NCBI GenBank assembly: GCA_028047635.1
Contig: JAOFXR010000012.1
Location: 1 to 64,000 of the forward strand
Length of the DNA stretch: 64,000 bases
Direction: 5' to 3'
DNA from: Verrucomicrobiales bacterium
Lineage (GTDB): Bacteria; Verrucomicrobiota; Verrucomicrobiia; Verrucomicrobiales; DEV007
The position numbers were made by a program, and so were the translations under genes. The notes under the pieces were generated by a model, which was not told where the DNA came from, did no database searches, and saw nothing but the letters and a program-made list of their open reading frames with translations. Below, piece after piece: positions 44,973 to 53,925 of the stretch (positions are counted from its first letter, which is position 1; each line of letters begins with the position of its first letter).

Positions 44973-45035
44973 AATCATTCCGACTGATTTTCATAGAGTA
45001 AATTGTTTTTCAAGAGACCCGGAATTAGTGCTTCT

Positions 45036-46184
45036 ATGCAATTTATACGATCAAAGAGATCTCTCCTCGTAATGGTAATCGGCTACTTCATCCTATCGAG
45101 TGCTGGGGCGGGAGAGGTGGCGGTTGGGCCGACTGATGATTGGTTTGATGTTCTCAATGGGGCGGGACTCCGACCGGGGGACACTGTCATTTTAAAGGAG
45201 GGCGTCTACACAGATTCGAGGAAGTTAACGCTTCGTCATCGGGGTACTGAAGCGTCTCCTATTGTGATTCGGGCAGAGCAGGGAAAGCAGGTGACTTTCA
45301 AAAGGCCTGATGCGAAACAGAACACGCTCAATCTTGAGGGAGCGGAATTTCTCGAGCTTCGTGAGATTGAGATTACGGGAGGGAGTGCCGCGATACGGAT
45401 CAGCAATCCCGAAGGAAAGTGGGTCCAGAATATTACGTTAAATGAACTCCACATTTACGAGATTGGCGGAGTGGCAGTGACCTGCAATCATCCCGGAAAC
45501 CACTATGAGAAAATGCATTTTCATGGGAATCACATCCATCACACCAGTGGGCATGGTGAGGCATTCTATCTTGGCGGAAATAATGACAGTGAAGGAAAGA
45601 CGGTCACGGTCTTTCGAAATTCCATCGTTGAGACGAACTATATCCATCACCTAGATGGTCCTGATATTTCTCAGGGCGATGGAATCGAGGTGAAAGACGG
45701 GAGCTACGGGAATATGATTCGGAACAATGTGATTCACGACACCAAGTATCCCGGTGTCACGCTTTATGGAACAGATGGTAATGAACGTAATGTAGTCGAA
45801 GGGAATGTGATCTGGAACACGGGTGATAACGGTATTCAGGTCGCGGCCGATGCCCGGGTTCTCCGGAACATCATCATGGATGTAGGAGGAGACGGGATTC
45901 GCTCAAAACAACAGTCTGCGCGGGTGGGGAATCTCGACATTTTAGAGAACACGATTCTCAAAGAAAACGGAGTCGGTATCCGCGTTGATGTAGAAGCGAA
46001 TGTGAGTGGTCCAATCGCGATCCGTGGAAATATTATCACCGCTCCCGAGGCGTTTCGAATAGCGAAAAACGCACAAGTGTCTATTGAGGAGAATGAAGTG
46101 AAACCCGCCAGCTCCAACGTTGACCGGTTGCGTGTCAAAGAGCAGGCTCTTCGCCGTTTGGGACGGGAAACGGAATTGAAGTGA
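45036..46184 (+). CDS. Secreted right-handed beta-helix protein, polysaccharide-lyase-like
   Basis: 382 residues from the ATG at 45036, which opens a signal peptide (MQFIRSKRSLLVMVIGYFIL). DTVILKEGVYTDSRKLTL is the N-terminal cap typical of chondroitinase B/alginate lyase (PL6-like) helices; regular coils follow with N-x-I repeats: LHIYEIGGVAVTCNHPGNHY, FHGNHIHHTSGHGEAFYLGG, RNNVIHDTKYPGVTLYG, EGNVIWNTGDNGIQVAADA. It could cleave or isomerise an acidic glycan, but PL6 catalytic Lys/Arg residues were not located with certainty. Confidence 0.8.
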   Translation: MQFIRSKRSLLVMVIGYFILSSAGAGEVAVGPTDDWFDVLNGAGLRPGDTVILKEGVYTDSRKLTLRHRGTEASPIVIRAEQGKQVTFKRPDAKQNTLNLEGAEFLELREIEITGGSAAIRISNPEGKWVQNITLNELHIYEIGGVAVTCNHPGNHYEKMHFHGNHIHHTSGHGEAFYLGGNNDSEGKTVTVFRNSIVETNYIHHLDGPDISQGDGIEVKDGSYGNMIRNNVIHDTKYPGVTLYGTDGNERNVVEGNVIWNTGDNGIQVAADARVLRNIIMDVGGDGIRSKQQSARVGNLDILENTILKENGVGIRVDVEANVSGPIAIRGNIITAPEAFRIAKNAQVSIEENEVKPASSNVDRLRVKEQALRRLGRETELK

Positions 46185-46246
46185 TAAACGTTGCGCGAGA
46201 TTATGGAAGTGTTAGGCGTTGGGGTAGCGACTTCCCCCGGTGAACG

Positions 46247-46597
46247 CTAGATCTTCTTCACGAATTCGGACTTCAGTTTCATCTGCCCGATCCCGTCCAC
46301 TTTGCAGTTAATGTTGTGACCGTCGTGGCTTTCGGTGAGGCGAATGTTTTTCACCTTCGTGCCCACTTTGAGCGTTGAAGACGTTCCTTTTACCTTGAGA
46401 TCTTTGGTGAGTTGAACGGTGTCACCACTTTCAAGGGGATTGCCGTGAGCGTCTTTAATCGCGTTTGCATCTTCAGTTTCTCCGGCTGCCTCTTCGCCAA
46501 GGACCCATTCGTGTCCGCAGTCAGGGCAGTTCATGAGGGTTCCGTCGTTGTAAGTAAATTCGGAATCACATTTCGGGCAGTTGGGGGTATCACTCAT
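46247..46597 (-). CDS. yjdM: YjdM/PhnA-family zinc-ribbon protein
   Basis: 116 residues. The N-terminal zinc ribbon is [20 protein letters not shown] with four cysteines in two C-x2-C knuckles, followed by [10 protein letters not shown]; the C-terminal SH3-like part is [20 protein letters not shown] and [20 protein letters not shown]. This is the YjdM (formerly PhnA) family, historically linked to phosphonate loci but of unproven function. Full length, no signal peptide. It is convergent with the beta-helix gene; a hairpin (46216-46247) with a GGGG/CCCC stem lies between. Confidence 0.9.
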   Translation of the reverse strand: MSDTPNCPKCDSEFTYNDGTLMNCPDCGHEWVLGEEAAGETEDANAIKDAHGNPLESGDTVQLTKDLKVKGTSSTLKVGTKVKNIRLTESHDGHNINCKVDGIGQMKLKSEFVKKI

Positions 46598-46660
46598 AGT
46601 GGTGCCTAGTTATAGCCGGAAGAGAGGGATTGCACGGATTTTTGCATACTCCTATTTGGC

Positions 46661-47799
46661 TCACCTGATCATGGCACGTCCTGTTCCAGCGAGAACGGCA
46701 TAGGCTTGAGCTTGAATGACTGCGCCTTCGTCGAGGGCACTGCAGTTTCGCGACAACAAAATTTCCCCGTCGACGGTGATCGCCACTTCTTTAATCGCCT
46801 GTTCACCGGGTTGAAGTTGCGCATAGTGGGCGTGCAGAAACTCGTCGCACCAGAGACCGGTAAAAGAGCTGCCTCCGTCTTCGATGCTGGAGATTAGTTT
46901 CGGGTCGTAAACGTTGGTTTCCCCGATGAGATGCAGGGTCCGTCCAAGTTTTGTTTCGAGCACCCTGACATATTCACCTATTTCGCTGACGATGTGGCGA
47001 CCAGAGGTGTCTTTGATAAAGTGATTCGCGTCGACTCTCAGGCCGTCGAAGCCGAAGTCTTCAATCCAATAGCGCACGTTCTCGAGAATGAATGCGCGGA
47101 GGGGAGCGGCATTGAATCCATCGAAATGGGGAGCATCGCCCCACGGAGTGGTGTGCGTTGGTGAAAGGTAGTCACCAAAGGCAAAGAGGTAGTTTCCCTC
47201 GGGTCCAAAATGATTGTAAACGACGTCGAGAATCACGGCGAGGCCTCTCGAGTGCGCCGCGTCGATCAGGGCTATAAGGTCTTCGGGGCGGCCGTAGGCG
47301 TTGGCGGGAGCGAATAGATTCACTCCGTCGTATCCCCAGTTCCAGTTGCCTGCTGATTGTGCAACTGGCATGAGTTCCAGAGCGGTGATTCCGAGGCTGA
47401 CTAGATCATCGAGGCGTTCAATCGCGGAGAGGTAGGAGCCTTTGTCAGTGAACGCCCCAAGATGCAGTTCGTAGATAATGAGATTTTCGCGCTGGATATC
47501 TTTCCAGTTCTCGTCTTTTTTTCCAAACAGCTGAGATCGATCAGCTCTGATTTATGCACGCCATCGAGTTGGAAGCGGCTTGCGGGATGGGGGTAGTAAG
47601 GGCCATCGTTGACTTGGTAGCCATATTTCATTCCAGCGGAGGCTTCCGTTTTGAGAGTGAAAAAACCGTCGTCTTCGTCAGGGAGCATCGCGAAGCGCAT
47701 GTCCTCTAGTTGCAACGTAAGTCTTTTCGCCTTCGGCGCGAAAACGCGAAACTCGACAAGATTGGTATCAATAAAAGCGGGGCCGAATCGGTCGGTCAT
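46661..47799 (-). pseudogene. Maltooligosyltrehalose trehalohydrolase-like gene, frameshifted and 3'-truncated
   Basis: The first 90 codons (from 47799) form the CBM48/N-domain of TreZ: VEFRVFAPKAKRLTLQLED, YYPHPASRFQLDGVHKSELI. After an A7 run on the coding strand (47516-47522) the natural sequence continues in another frame, with KDENWKDIQRENLIIYELHL and LGITALELMPVAQ, then the GH13 barrel: NWNWGYDGVNLFAPANAYGR, AVILDVVYNHFGPEGNY, FGFDGLRVDANHFI (catalytic Asp) and HLIGETNVYDPKL (catalytic Glu). After about 340 codons TreZ homology ends and an unrelated-looking tail of some 40 residues runs to the stop at 46661, so the C-terminal 200 residues of a TreZ are missing. No treY or treS is nearby. 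Confidence 0.78.
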
Positions 47800-47834
47800 G
47801 GGGAAGTGTAGCGCGAAAACAGGATCCCACGAGA

Positions 47835-48587
47835 TTAGTTGCTCATCTGCTTTCGATACCGGGCCGGGGTGAATCCCATTCGGGTACGAAACTGAGAGGT
47901 AAAAGCGCTTTGATCGCAGTAGCCTAAATTCAGAGCAATATCAGAGATGCTTGCGTTGGTCTCCCGAAGCATTTTGCAGCCCACCTGGACTCTGCTTCTC
48001 CCCAGAAATTGTTTGGGTGTGAGACCAGTGTCCTCCTTGAATAGGCGATCAAAATGGCGATGAGAAAGGCCAAGGTCTTTGGCGAGGTGAGCGAGAGACT
48101 CGATTTCCCCGGGATTCTCCAACATCATCTCGACGGCTTTGGCGACAGCGCGGTCGGGAGAGCGCAGCGATCGCGCCTGATCGTATCGTTGAACGGTTCC
48201 CATAACCCCAACGGTTTTTCCATCAAGGCCCATCACAGGCATCTTATTGGTAATAAACCAGTCAGGAAGGCCCTGGCGACTGAGAAACAATTCGACCATT
48301 CGCGGCATGCTTTCACTGGTCTGAATGACTCGTTCGTCATCCTCTCTGAACTTGGTCGCGAGAGGTTTCGGGAAGAGTTCGAGATCGTCTTTTCCAATGA
48401 TCTCAGATTCCTTGGTGAAGCCAAGTCGTTCATAAAAGAAGCGGTTCGCAAAGACGATTTGGAAGTCTTTGTTCTTGAGGAAGAAGGCGATTTTGTCGAG
48501 ATTATCAAAGAGCGATGGGAATCCAGCGTGGCTTCCCATCGCTCGAATCATGTTGGTTTGAAGTATATGTGCTTCTCTCTGGTTCAT
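47835..48587 (-). CDS. PAS-AraC family transcription regulator
   Basis: 250 residues. Residues about 25-140 are a PAS sensor (IAFFLKNKDFQIVFANRFFY, ESEIIGKDDLELFPKPLATK, MPVMGLDGKTVGVMGTVQRY). The C-terminal 100 residues are an AraC-type double helix-turn-helix: LAHLAKDLGLSHRHFDRLFK and ISDIALNLGYCDQSAFTSQF, then FRTRMGFTPARYRK. It is divergently arranged with a Gfo/Idh/MocA gene over 72 bases, so it is likely to control that gene, and perhaps the sulfatases after it, in response to a ligand of the PAS domain. The ligand is unknown. Confidence 0.9.
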   Translation of the reverse strand: MNQREAHILQTNMIRAMGSHAGFPSLFDNLDKIAFFLKNKDFQIVFANRFFYERLGFTKESEIIGKDDLELFPKPLATKFREDDERVIQTSESMPRMVELFLSRQGLPDWFITNKMPVMGLDGKTVGVMGTVQRYDQARSLRSPDRAVAKAVEMMLENPGEIESLAHLAKDLGLSHRHFDRLFKEDTGLTPKQFLGRSRVQVGCKMLRETNASISDIALNLGYCDQSAFTSQFRTRMGFTPARYRKQMSN

Positions 48588-48659
48588 TTTGGCCAGTTTT
48601 TAATAAATCAAGTCCAGTAAACTCAATATGCAATCCGTAAAATACGCCATTCTTTCTTC

Positions 48660-49799
48660 ATGAGTCATACTATCAAAAATCCCCGGGTCGCAATCGTCGG
48701 TCTCGGCTTTGGTGCAGAGTTCATTCCGATTTATCAGCGACACCCCAATGCGGAGATGGCTGCGATCTGTCAGCGGAACCCGGAGACGTTGAATGAGATT
48801 GGCGACAAGTTTGGAATTGAGAAGCGGTATACAAGTTACGAGGAGGTTTTGCAGGATCCCGATATTGATGCGGTGCATATCAATACGCCGATTCCCAATC
48901 ATGCGGAGCACACTCTCGCGGCGCTGCGGGCGGGTAAACACGTCGCCTGCACGGTGCCGATGGCGACCAGTGAAGCGGATTGCGAAGCGATCGTAGACTT
49001 GTGCGCGGAGACGGGGCTCAGCTACATGATGATGGAGACGGTCGTCTACGCGCGTGAGTTTCTCTTTATGAAGGAACTCTATGACAATGGTGAGCTCGGG
49101 AAGCTTCAGTTTCTTAAAGCAAGTCACCAGCAGGATATGGAAGGGTGGCCCGGGTATTGGCCGGGGCTGCCGCCGATGCACTATGCTACGCATTGTGTGG
49201 GGCCTGTCCTTGGATTGGCTCGCAGTGAAGCGGAATACGTGAGCTGTTTTCCAAGTGGAACGATCGACGAATCCATGCACGAATGTTATGGCTCGCCCTA
49301 TGCGGTCGAGACAACGCATATTAAGTTCGCGAACAGTGACCTCAGCGCTCAGGTCTATCGATCATTGTTTGATGTGGCTCGACAGTATCGGGAGAGTTTC
49401 GAAGTTTATGGGACGAAAAAAGGCGTTGAGTGGCCGTTGATCGAAGGTGAAGAACTGGTCGTGCATACCGCGAAGAAACCCGAGCCGGAGATCCCTGAGA
49501 AAATGGAATGCCCCGACTATGGCCATCTTTTGCCAGATGAGATTGCCCCGTTTACGACGGGTGGCGTCTATAGCGGCGAAGAGGGGGAAGACCATCTCAG
49601 TTTTACCCAAGGCGCAGGGCATGGTGGGTCGCATCCACATCTGGTGCATCAGTTTGTTGAATTGCTTCGTGGCAATGGGGAAGGCTATCCGAACGCCGTC
49701 CAGTCGGCGAATATCACACTGACAGGTATTCTTTCGCACGAAAGCGCTCAAAAGGGGGGCGAGATCGTGCGATTGCCAGAGTGGAGTCTGTCTTCTTAA
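48660..49799 (+). CDS. Gfo/Idh/MocA-family oxidoreductase with altered EKP motif
   Basis: 379 residues. The Rossmann start is VAIVGLGFGAEFIPIYQRHP, followed by EEVLQDPDIDAVHINTPIPN and AGKHVACTVPMATSEADC. Most family members have an EKP motif here, whose Lys contacts substrate and cofactor; this one reads TVP. The C-terminal substrate domain contains YWPGLPPMHYATHCVGPVLG. Such enzymes oxidise or epimerise sugars and inositols with NAD(P). The ATG at 48660 has a clear upstream gap to the divergent AraC gene. It precedes two sulfatases on the same strand, which suggests use of a desulfated sugar. Confidence 0.88.
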   Translation: MSHTIKNPRVAIVGLGFGAEFIPIYQRHPNAEMAAICQRNPETLNEIGDKFGIEKRYTSYEEVLQDPDIDAVHINTPIPNHAEHTLAALRAGKHVACTVPMATSEADCEAIVDLCAETGLSYMMMETVVYAREFLFMKELYDNGELGKLQFLKASHQQDMEGWPGYWPGLPPMHYATHCVGPVLGLARSEAEYVSCFPSGTIDESMHECYGSPYAVETTHIKFANSDLSAQVYRSLFDVARQYRESFEVYGTKKGVEWPLIEGEELVVHTAKKPEPEIPEKMECPDYGHLLPDEIAPFTTGGVYSGEEGEDHLSFTQGAGHGGSHPHLVHQFVELLRGNGEGYPNAVQSANITLTGILSHESAQKGGEIVRLPEWSLSS

Positions 49800-49926
49800 A
49801 ATGGAGGGCAGGGCTAGTGAGGGGAATCTCGCACGAGGCCACAAAGGCACGAAGCCGGTCCGATGAATGTTTTCTTCTTCGAAAACTTTGTGCCTTAGTG
49901 CCTTTGTGCAAAACCCATTCCGAATC

Positions 49927-51345
49927 ATGAGATACCTCATCCTCTTCATCCTAACGCTATCAGCTCTTCCTGTTATTTCCGCAGAAAGACCAAACATCAT
50001 TCTCGTCTTCATCGACGATATGGGGTGGGGGGACTTTTCCTGTTTTGGGAATGCTGATGCGAAGACGCCGCACATTGATCAGCTTGCTACGGAGGGAATC
50101 CGATTTGAGCAATTCTATGTAAATTCTCCCATTTGTTCTCCTTCAAGGACGGCTGTCTCAACCGGTCAGTATCCGCAGCGTTGGAAGATCACTTCGTATC
50201 TCAATAATCGCCAGAATAACATTGAGAGAGGCATGGCTCAGTGGCTCGATCCCGAGGCGCCGATGTTAGCTCGCTCTTTGCAGCATGCGGGATATGCGAC
50301 GGGACATTTTGGGAAATGGCACATGGGTGGACAGCGGGATGTGAATGACGCTCCGCCGATCAGCGCCTACGGCTTTGATGAGTCGCTCACGAATTTCGAA
50401 GGAATGGGGCCAAAGTTGCTGCCTCTTACGATGAAGCCCGGGGACACTGAGCCGGGACGCATATGGGAAAAAGCGGAGTCGCTCGGAGAAGGGTTTCGCT
50501 GGATGCAACGGTCAGAAATTACGGGTGGATTCGTGGACGCGGCTCTTCCATTCATCGATCAGGCGGTTGCGGATAAGAGGCCGTTTTACGTAAATCTCTG
50601 GCCGGATGACGTTCATGGTCCCTGGTGGCCCTCGGTGGTGAACTGGGGTGATGGTTCGAAACGTCGTCTTTATTTGTCGGTCCTCGAAGAAATGGATCAG
50701 CAGCTGGGCAAGCTTTTCAAGCGTATCGATGAGACCGAGTCATTGCGCGATAACACACTCATTCTTGTCTGCTCCGACAACGGTCCTGAACCGGGAGCGG
50801 GGGAAGCGGGACCTTTTCGGGGTTATAAAACCCACCTTTATGAAGGAGGCGTTCGGTCTTCGCTCGTGGCCTGGGGGCCGGGTGTGCTGAAGAAAGAAAA
50901 TCATGTCGACAAGGAATCTGTTTTCTCTGCGATCGATCTGGTCCCCACTTTGCTCACCCTGACGAAGACACCATTTCCTGAAGGTAAGGTGTATGATGGA
51001 GAGAGTCTTGTCGGAACGTTGCTGGGCGAGGGGGGATCCAGAAAGGCGCCGATCTTTTTTCGTCGTCCTCCCGACCGTGATTCCTTCTATGACGATGATG
51101 ACCTTCCCGATCTCGCGGTGAGATCGGGGAAATGGAAATTTCTATGCGAATACGATGGTAGCGAGCCGGAGCTTTACGATATGGAGTCGGATCGTGGTGA
51201 AACGAACAGCGCGGTGGCGGGGCACCCCGAGGTGGTTGCTGAACTCACCGCGAAGCTTCTCGGCTGGAACAAGACCATGCCGACTGACAACGGGGCGACC
51301 TATGTCCACAAGCAGAAGAAAAAAGCCAAGGGAAAGAAAAAGTAG
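49927..51345 (+). CDS. Secreted arylsulfatase with Lys-rich C-terminus
   Basis: 472 residues from the ATG at 49927, which opens the signal peptide MRYLILFILTLSALPVISA. NIILVFIDDMGWGDFSCFG, formylglycine site C70-S-P-S-R in SPICSPSRTAVSTGQYPQRW, HFGKWHMGG, LVCSDNGPEPG and LYEGGVRSSLVAWGPG define a type I sulfatase of arylsulfatase A type. The protein ends in a Lys-rich tail (QKKKKAKGKKK) absent from most family members. The next sulfatase starts 29 bases on, so the two are probably one transcript. Confidence 0.92.
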   Translation: MRYLILFILTLSALPVISAERPNIILVFIDDMGWGDFSCFGNADAKTPHIDQLATEGIRFEQFYVNSPICSPSRTAVSTGQYPQRWKITSYLNNRQNNIERGMAQWLDPEAPMLARSLQHAGYATGHFGKWHMGGQRDVNDAPPISAYGFDESLTNFEGMGPKLLPLTMKPGDTEPGRIWEKAESLGEGFRWMQRSEITGGFVDAALPFIDQAVADKRPFYVNLWPDDVHGPWWPSVVNWGDGSKRRLYLSVLEEMDQQLGKLFKRIDETESLRDNTLILVCSDNGPEPGAGEAGPFRGYKTHLYEGGVRSSLVAWGPGVLKKENHVDKESVFSAIDLVPTLLTLTKTPFPEGKVYDGESLVGTLLGEGGSRKAPIFFRRPPDRDSFYDDDDLPDLAVRSGKWKFLCEYDGSEPELYDMESDRGETNSAVAGHPEVVAELTAKLLGWNKTMPTDNGATYVHKQKKKAKGKKK

Positions 51346-51374
51346 ATCTCCTCAAGCTATCTCGAACCCATTTA

Positions 51375-52715
51375 ATGAAAAAGTTGTTTTTCTCCCTCGT
51401 TGTTCTGTTTTGTCTTTTTACGTTCGTAGAATCGGCTGATAAAAAACCTAACATTGTTTTAATTTTCGTTGATGACCTCGGCTACGGCGACCTCGGTTGT
51501 TATGGTAACGAAGTCATCAAGACACCCCGCATCGACAAGTTGGCCTCGGAAGGACAGCGGTGGACAAATTTCTATGCCTCGGGCTCCAGTTGTGTGCCAA
51601 GTCGCAAAGGGCTCATGAGTGGGCGACATCCTCAGTTGCTTGACGATGAGCCTTTAAGGAATGATAGGGATGCATTGATGGCGGCGATGCTCAAGCGGCA
51701 GGGCTATGCGACGGCGATTCTCGGGAAGTGGCACCTTGCCGGTTACCCGGAAGATTTTGGTGAAGCGTTGATGCATCCTCAGAATTGTGGATTTGACTAT
51801 CATTTTGGAACTCCGGGTAGCAACGATGTCCCGCCGCCTCCGGGGAAGAAGCAGACTCGCGAGGTCTTTGATACAGCTGACAAATTTTCGTTTCCGGTGC
51901 CATTGATCCGCGGAAAGGAAGTCGTCGAGTTTCCGGTGAATCAGGAACTACTCACGAAACGATACACGGAAGAGGCCGTTAAATGGATCGCTGATCAAAA
52001 AGATAAGCCGTTCTTCCTCTACCTGGCTCACAACATGCCGCATGCGCCGATTTTTGCCTCGCCTGAGTTTCAAGGCCAAAGCAAAGGCGACCGATATGGC
52101 GACGTCATTGAGGAAATCGATTGGTCGGTCGGTGAAGTAATGAAAGCGATTCGGGAGTCGGGGATTGATGACAATACGCTCGTCATTTTCACGAGTGACA
52201 ATGGGCCGTGGACCGCCTTCGGGCCTCACGGGGGAACTGCGAAACCTCTGCGTGGTGAAAAGCTGACGACCTGGGATGGTGGATCGCGGGTTCCTGCTAT
52301 CTTTCACTGGCCTGGAAAAATTGCACCTGCGACGGTCGAAGGGATAGGAGCGAATCTTGATCTCTACGCGACTTTTTCAACGCTCACTGGAGGCTCGATT
52401 CCGTCGGGTAAACCGGGCTACATGTCTGTGGATCTCAGCCCGACTTTGCTCGCGGGCACGGAGAGTCCAAGAAAAGAGTGGTTCTACGGGCGTTCCGGCT
52501 TTCGCTCGGGTCCCTACAAAATGCTCAAAATGACGAAGGAGCCTACCGATGCGGTTGCACGTGCTAAGACACCGTCGACTCAGCACGATCCGCCATTGCT
52601 GTTTGATTTGAGTTCGGATATCGGTGAAAGCAAAAACATTGCTGCAGAACATCCTGAAATTGTCGCGCGCCTCCTCGCTGAACAGGCGCTTTTGATGAAG
52701 CCAGTGGCCGAGTAG
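51375..52715 (+). CDS. Secreted arylsulfatase A-type sulfatase
   Basis: 446 residues with signal peptide MKKLFFSLVVLFCLFTFVES. NIVLIFVDDLGYGDLGCYG, formylglycine site C73-V-P-S-R in SSCVPSRKGLMSGRHPQL, ILGKWHLAGYPED, FTSDNGPWTAFG and WDGGSRVPAIFHWPGKI. C-terminal subdomain LLFDLSSDIGESKNIAAEHP. It follows another sulfatase by 29 bases and ends before a hairpin shared with the convergent lsrF-like gene. Confidence 0.92.
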   Translation: MKKLFFSLVVLFCLFTFVESADKKPNIVLIFVDDLGYGDLGCYGNEVIKTPRIDKLASEGQRWTNFYASGSSCVPSRKGLMSGRHPQLLDDEPLRNDRDALMAAMLKRQGYATAILGKWHLAGYPEDFGEALMHPQNCGFDYHFGTPGSNDVPPPPGKKQTREVFDTADKFSFPVPLIRGKEVVEFPVNQELLTKRYTEEAVKWIADQKDKPFFLYLAHNMPHAPIFASPEFQGQSKGDRYGDVIEEIDWSVGEVMKAIRESGIDDNTLVIFTSDNGPWTAFGPHGGTAKPLRGEKLTTWDGGSRVPAIFHWPGKIAPATVEGIGANLDLYATFSTLTGGSIPSGKPGYMSVDLSPTLLAGTESPRKEWFYGRSGFRSGPYKMLKMTKEPTDAVARAKTPSTQHDPPLLFDLSSDIGESKNIAAEHPEIVARLLAEQALLMKPVAE

Positions 52716-52732
52716 TCCGTTGGGGCAGGGCA

Positions 52733-52770
52733 CAAAAAATCCGATCCCGTTTCCGGAATCGGATTGATTT
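52733..52770. terminator. Bidirectional intrinsic terminator
   Basis: AATCCGAT (52738-52745) pairs with ATCGGATT (52758-52765) around a GC-rich loop that itself folds (CCG/CGG). A run of A precedes and T-rich sequence follows, so both the rightward sulfatase and the leftward lsrF-like gene can stop here. Confidence 0.8.
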
Positions 52771-52799
52771 GTAAATTCAGTTTCCTGAAAAAGAGGGGA

Positions 52800-53675
52800 T
52801 TACCCTTTGCTCTCTTCCTCGAAAAGCTCGAATGCTTCCTGAGGCTTGAGGTTGTCATGAACCACGCCGGCAACGGCTTTGATCATTGCGAGAGGGAACT
52901 CGGACTGGAAAACGTTACGTCCCATGTCGACTCCGGCAGCTCCGCACTGAATCGCGTTGTAGGCGAGTTCGAGCGCTTCGAGCTCAGGAAGCTTCTTACC
53001 ACCGGCGATGACAACAGGAACAGGTGTGCAAGCGACAACGTTCTCGAATCCTTCCGTGTAATAAGTCTTAACGATGCTGGCACCGTTCTCAGCACAGACA
53101 CGTGAAGCGAGGCTGAAGTAGCGTGAGTCGCGAGCCATATCTTTACCAACTGCGGTAACTCCCATGACAGGAATGCTGTACTTGTTTCCGATGTCAACGA
53201 GACGGCTGAAGTTGGCGATTGTGGTCGCCTCAGTAGCGGCGTCTCCGACAGAAATCATTGCTGCCATCGCTGCAGGGTTGAGGCTGATCGCCTCTTCCTC
53301 GGCAAGAAGAACGTTGTGGTTCATCTCGGTGAGGATCGTTGTGCCGGTATCAGTACGAAGACAGATTGGCTTGGTGTTCTCGGGAGAGATGCTGGAACGA
53401 ATCGAACCGCGGCAACCCATGAGACAGTCAGCGTGCTCAGCAAGAGGATCAATATTGATGTCGATACGCTCAAGACCTGAGGTTGGCCCCATGAGGAAAC
53501 CGTGGTCAAAAGCAAGCATCACCGTACGACCGGACTTGCGGTTGAAAATGCGAGCCATGCGGTTCTTGATTCCCCAGTCGGTGTTGTTGAGACCCTTGAG
53601 GTAGAATTTGCTGGTATCAGCAGGTGTGTTGAGTCCGAAGTTGTCTCCGTCTCTGATGTCGTCTAAATCAGCCAT
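52800..53675 (-). CDS. lsrF: LsrF-like class I aldolase/thiolase
   Basis: 291 residues. Sequence agrees closely with LsrF from start to end: MADLDDIRDGDNFG, MARIFNRKSGRTVMLAFDHG, GPTSGLERIDINIDPLAEHA, VTAVGKDMARDSRYFSLASR, VVIAGGKKLPELEALELAYN and GVDMGRNVFQSEFPLAMIKA. Lys203 in IVKTYYTEGF is the Schiff-base residue. LsrF transfers an acetyl group from 3-hydroxy-2,4-pentanedione 5-phosphate to CoA, the last step of autoinducer-2 breakdown. No lsrK, lsrR, lsrB or transporter genes are here. A related DhnA-type aldolase acting on another phosphosugar is the alternative. Confidence 0.85.
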   Translation of the reverse strand: MADLDDIRDGDNFGLNTPADTSKFYLKGLNNTDWGIKNRMARIFNRKSGRTVMLAFDHGFLMGPTSGLERIDINIDPLAEHADCLMGCRGSIRSSISPENTKPICLRTDTGTTILTEMNHNVLLAEEEAISLNPAAMAAMISVGDAATEATTIANFSRLVDIGNKYSIPVMGVTAVGKDMARDSRYFSLASRVCAENGASIVKTYYTEGFENVVACTPVPVVIAGGKKLPELEALELAYNAIQCGAAGVDMGRNVFQSEFPLAMIKAVAGVVHDNLKPQEAFELFEEESKG

Positions 53676-53925
53676 TTTTTGTCTTAGTTAGGATTTTTAG
53701 GTGTTTTTGAAATCGTTCGGTCCCGGGTAAAACATGAAACCGCCCTCGGAATCATAGCCATAGAGCGGCTCACTGCACGAGGAAAACCCATCATTTTTAC
53801 GGTCTGTATCTGGTGTGGAAAGGAAAATATGCGAACTGGAGAGGAAAGACGCAAAAAATCAGGGGTTCGCACGAATCTGGGAATAGTTTTCTTTCGGGAC
53901 AGGCCTGAATTTGTTTCTTTGGGAT

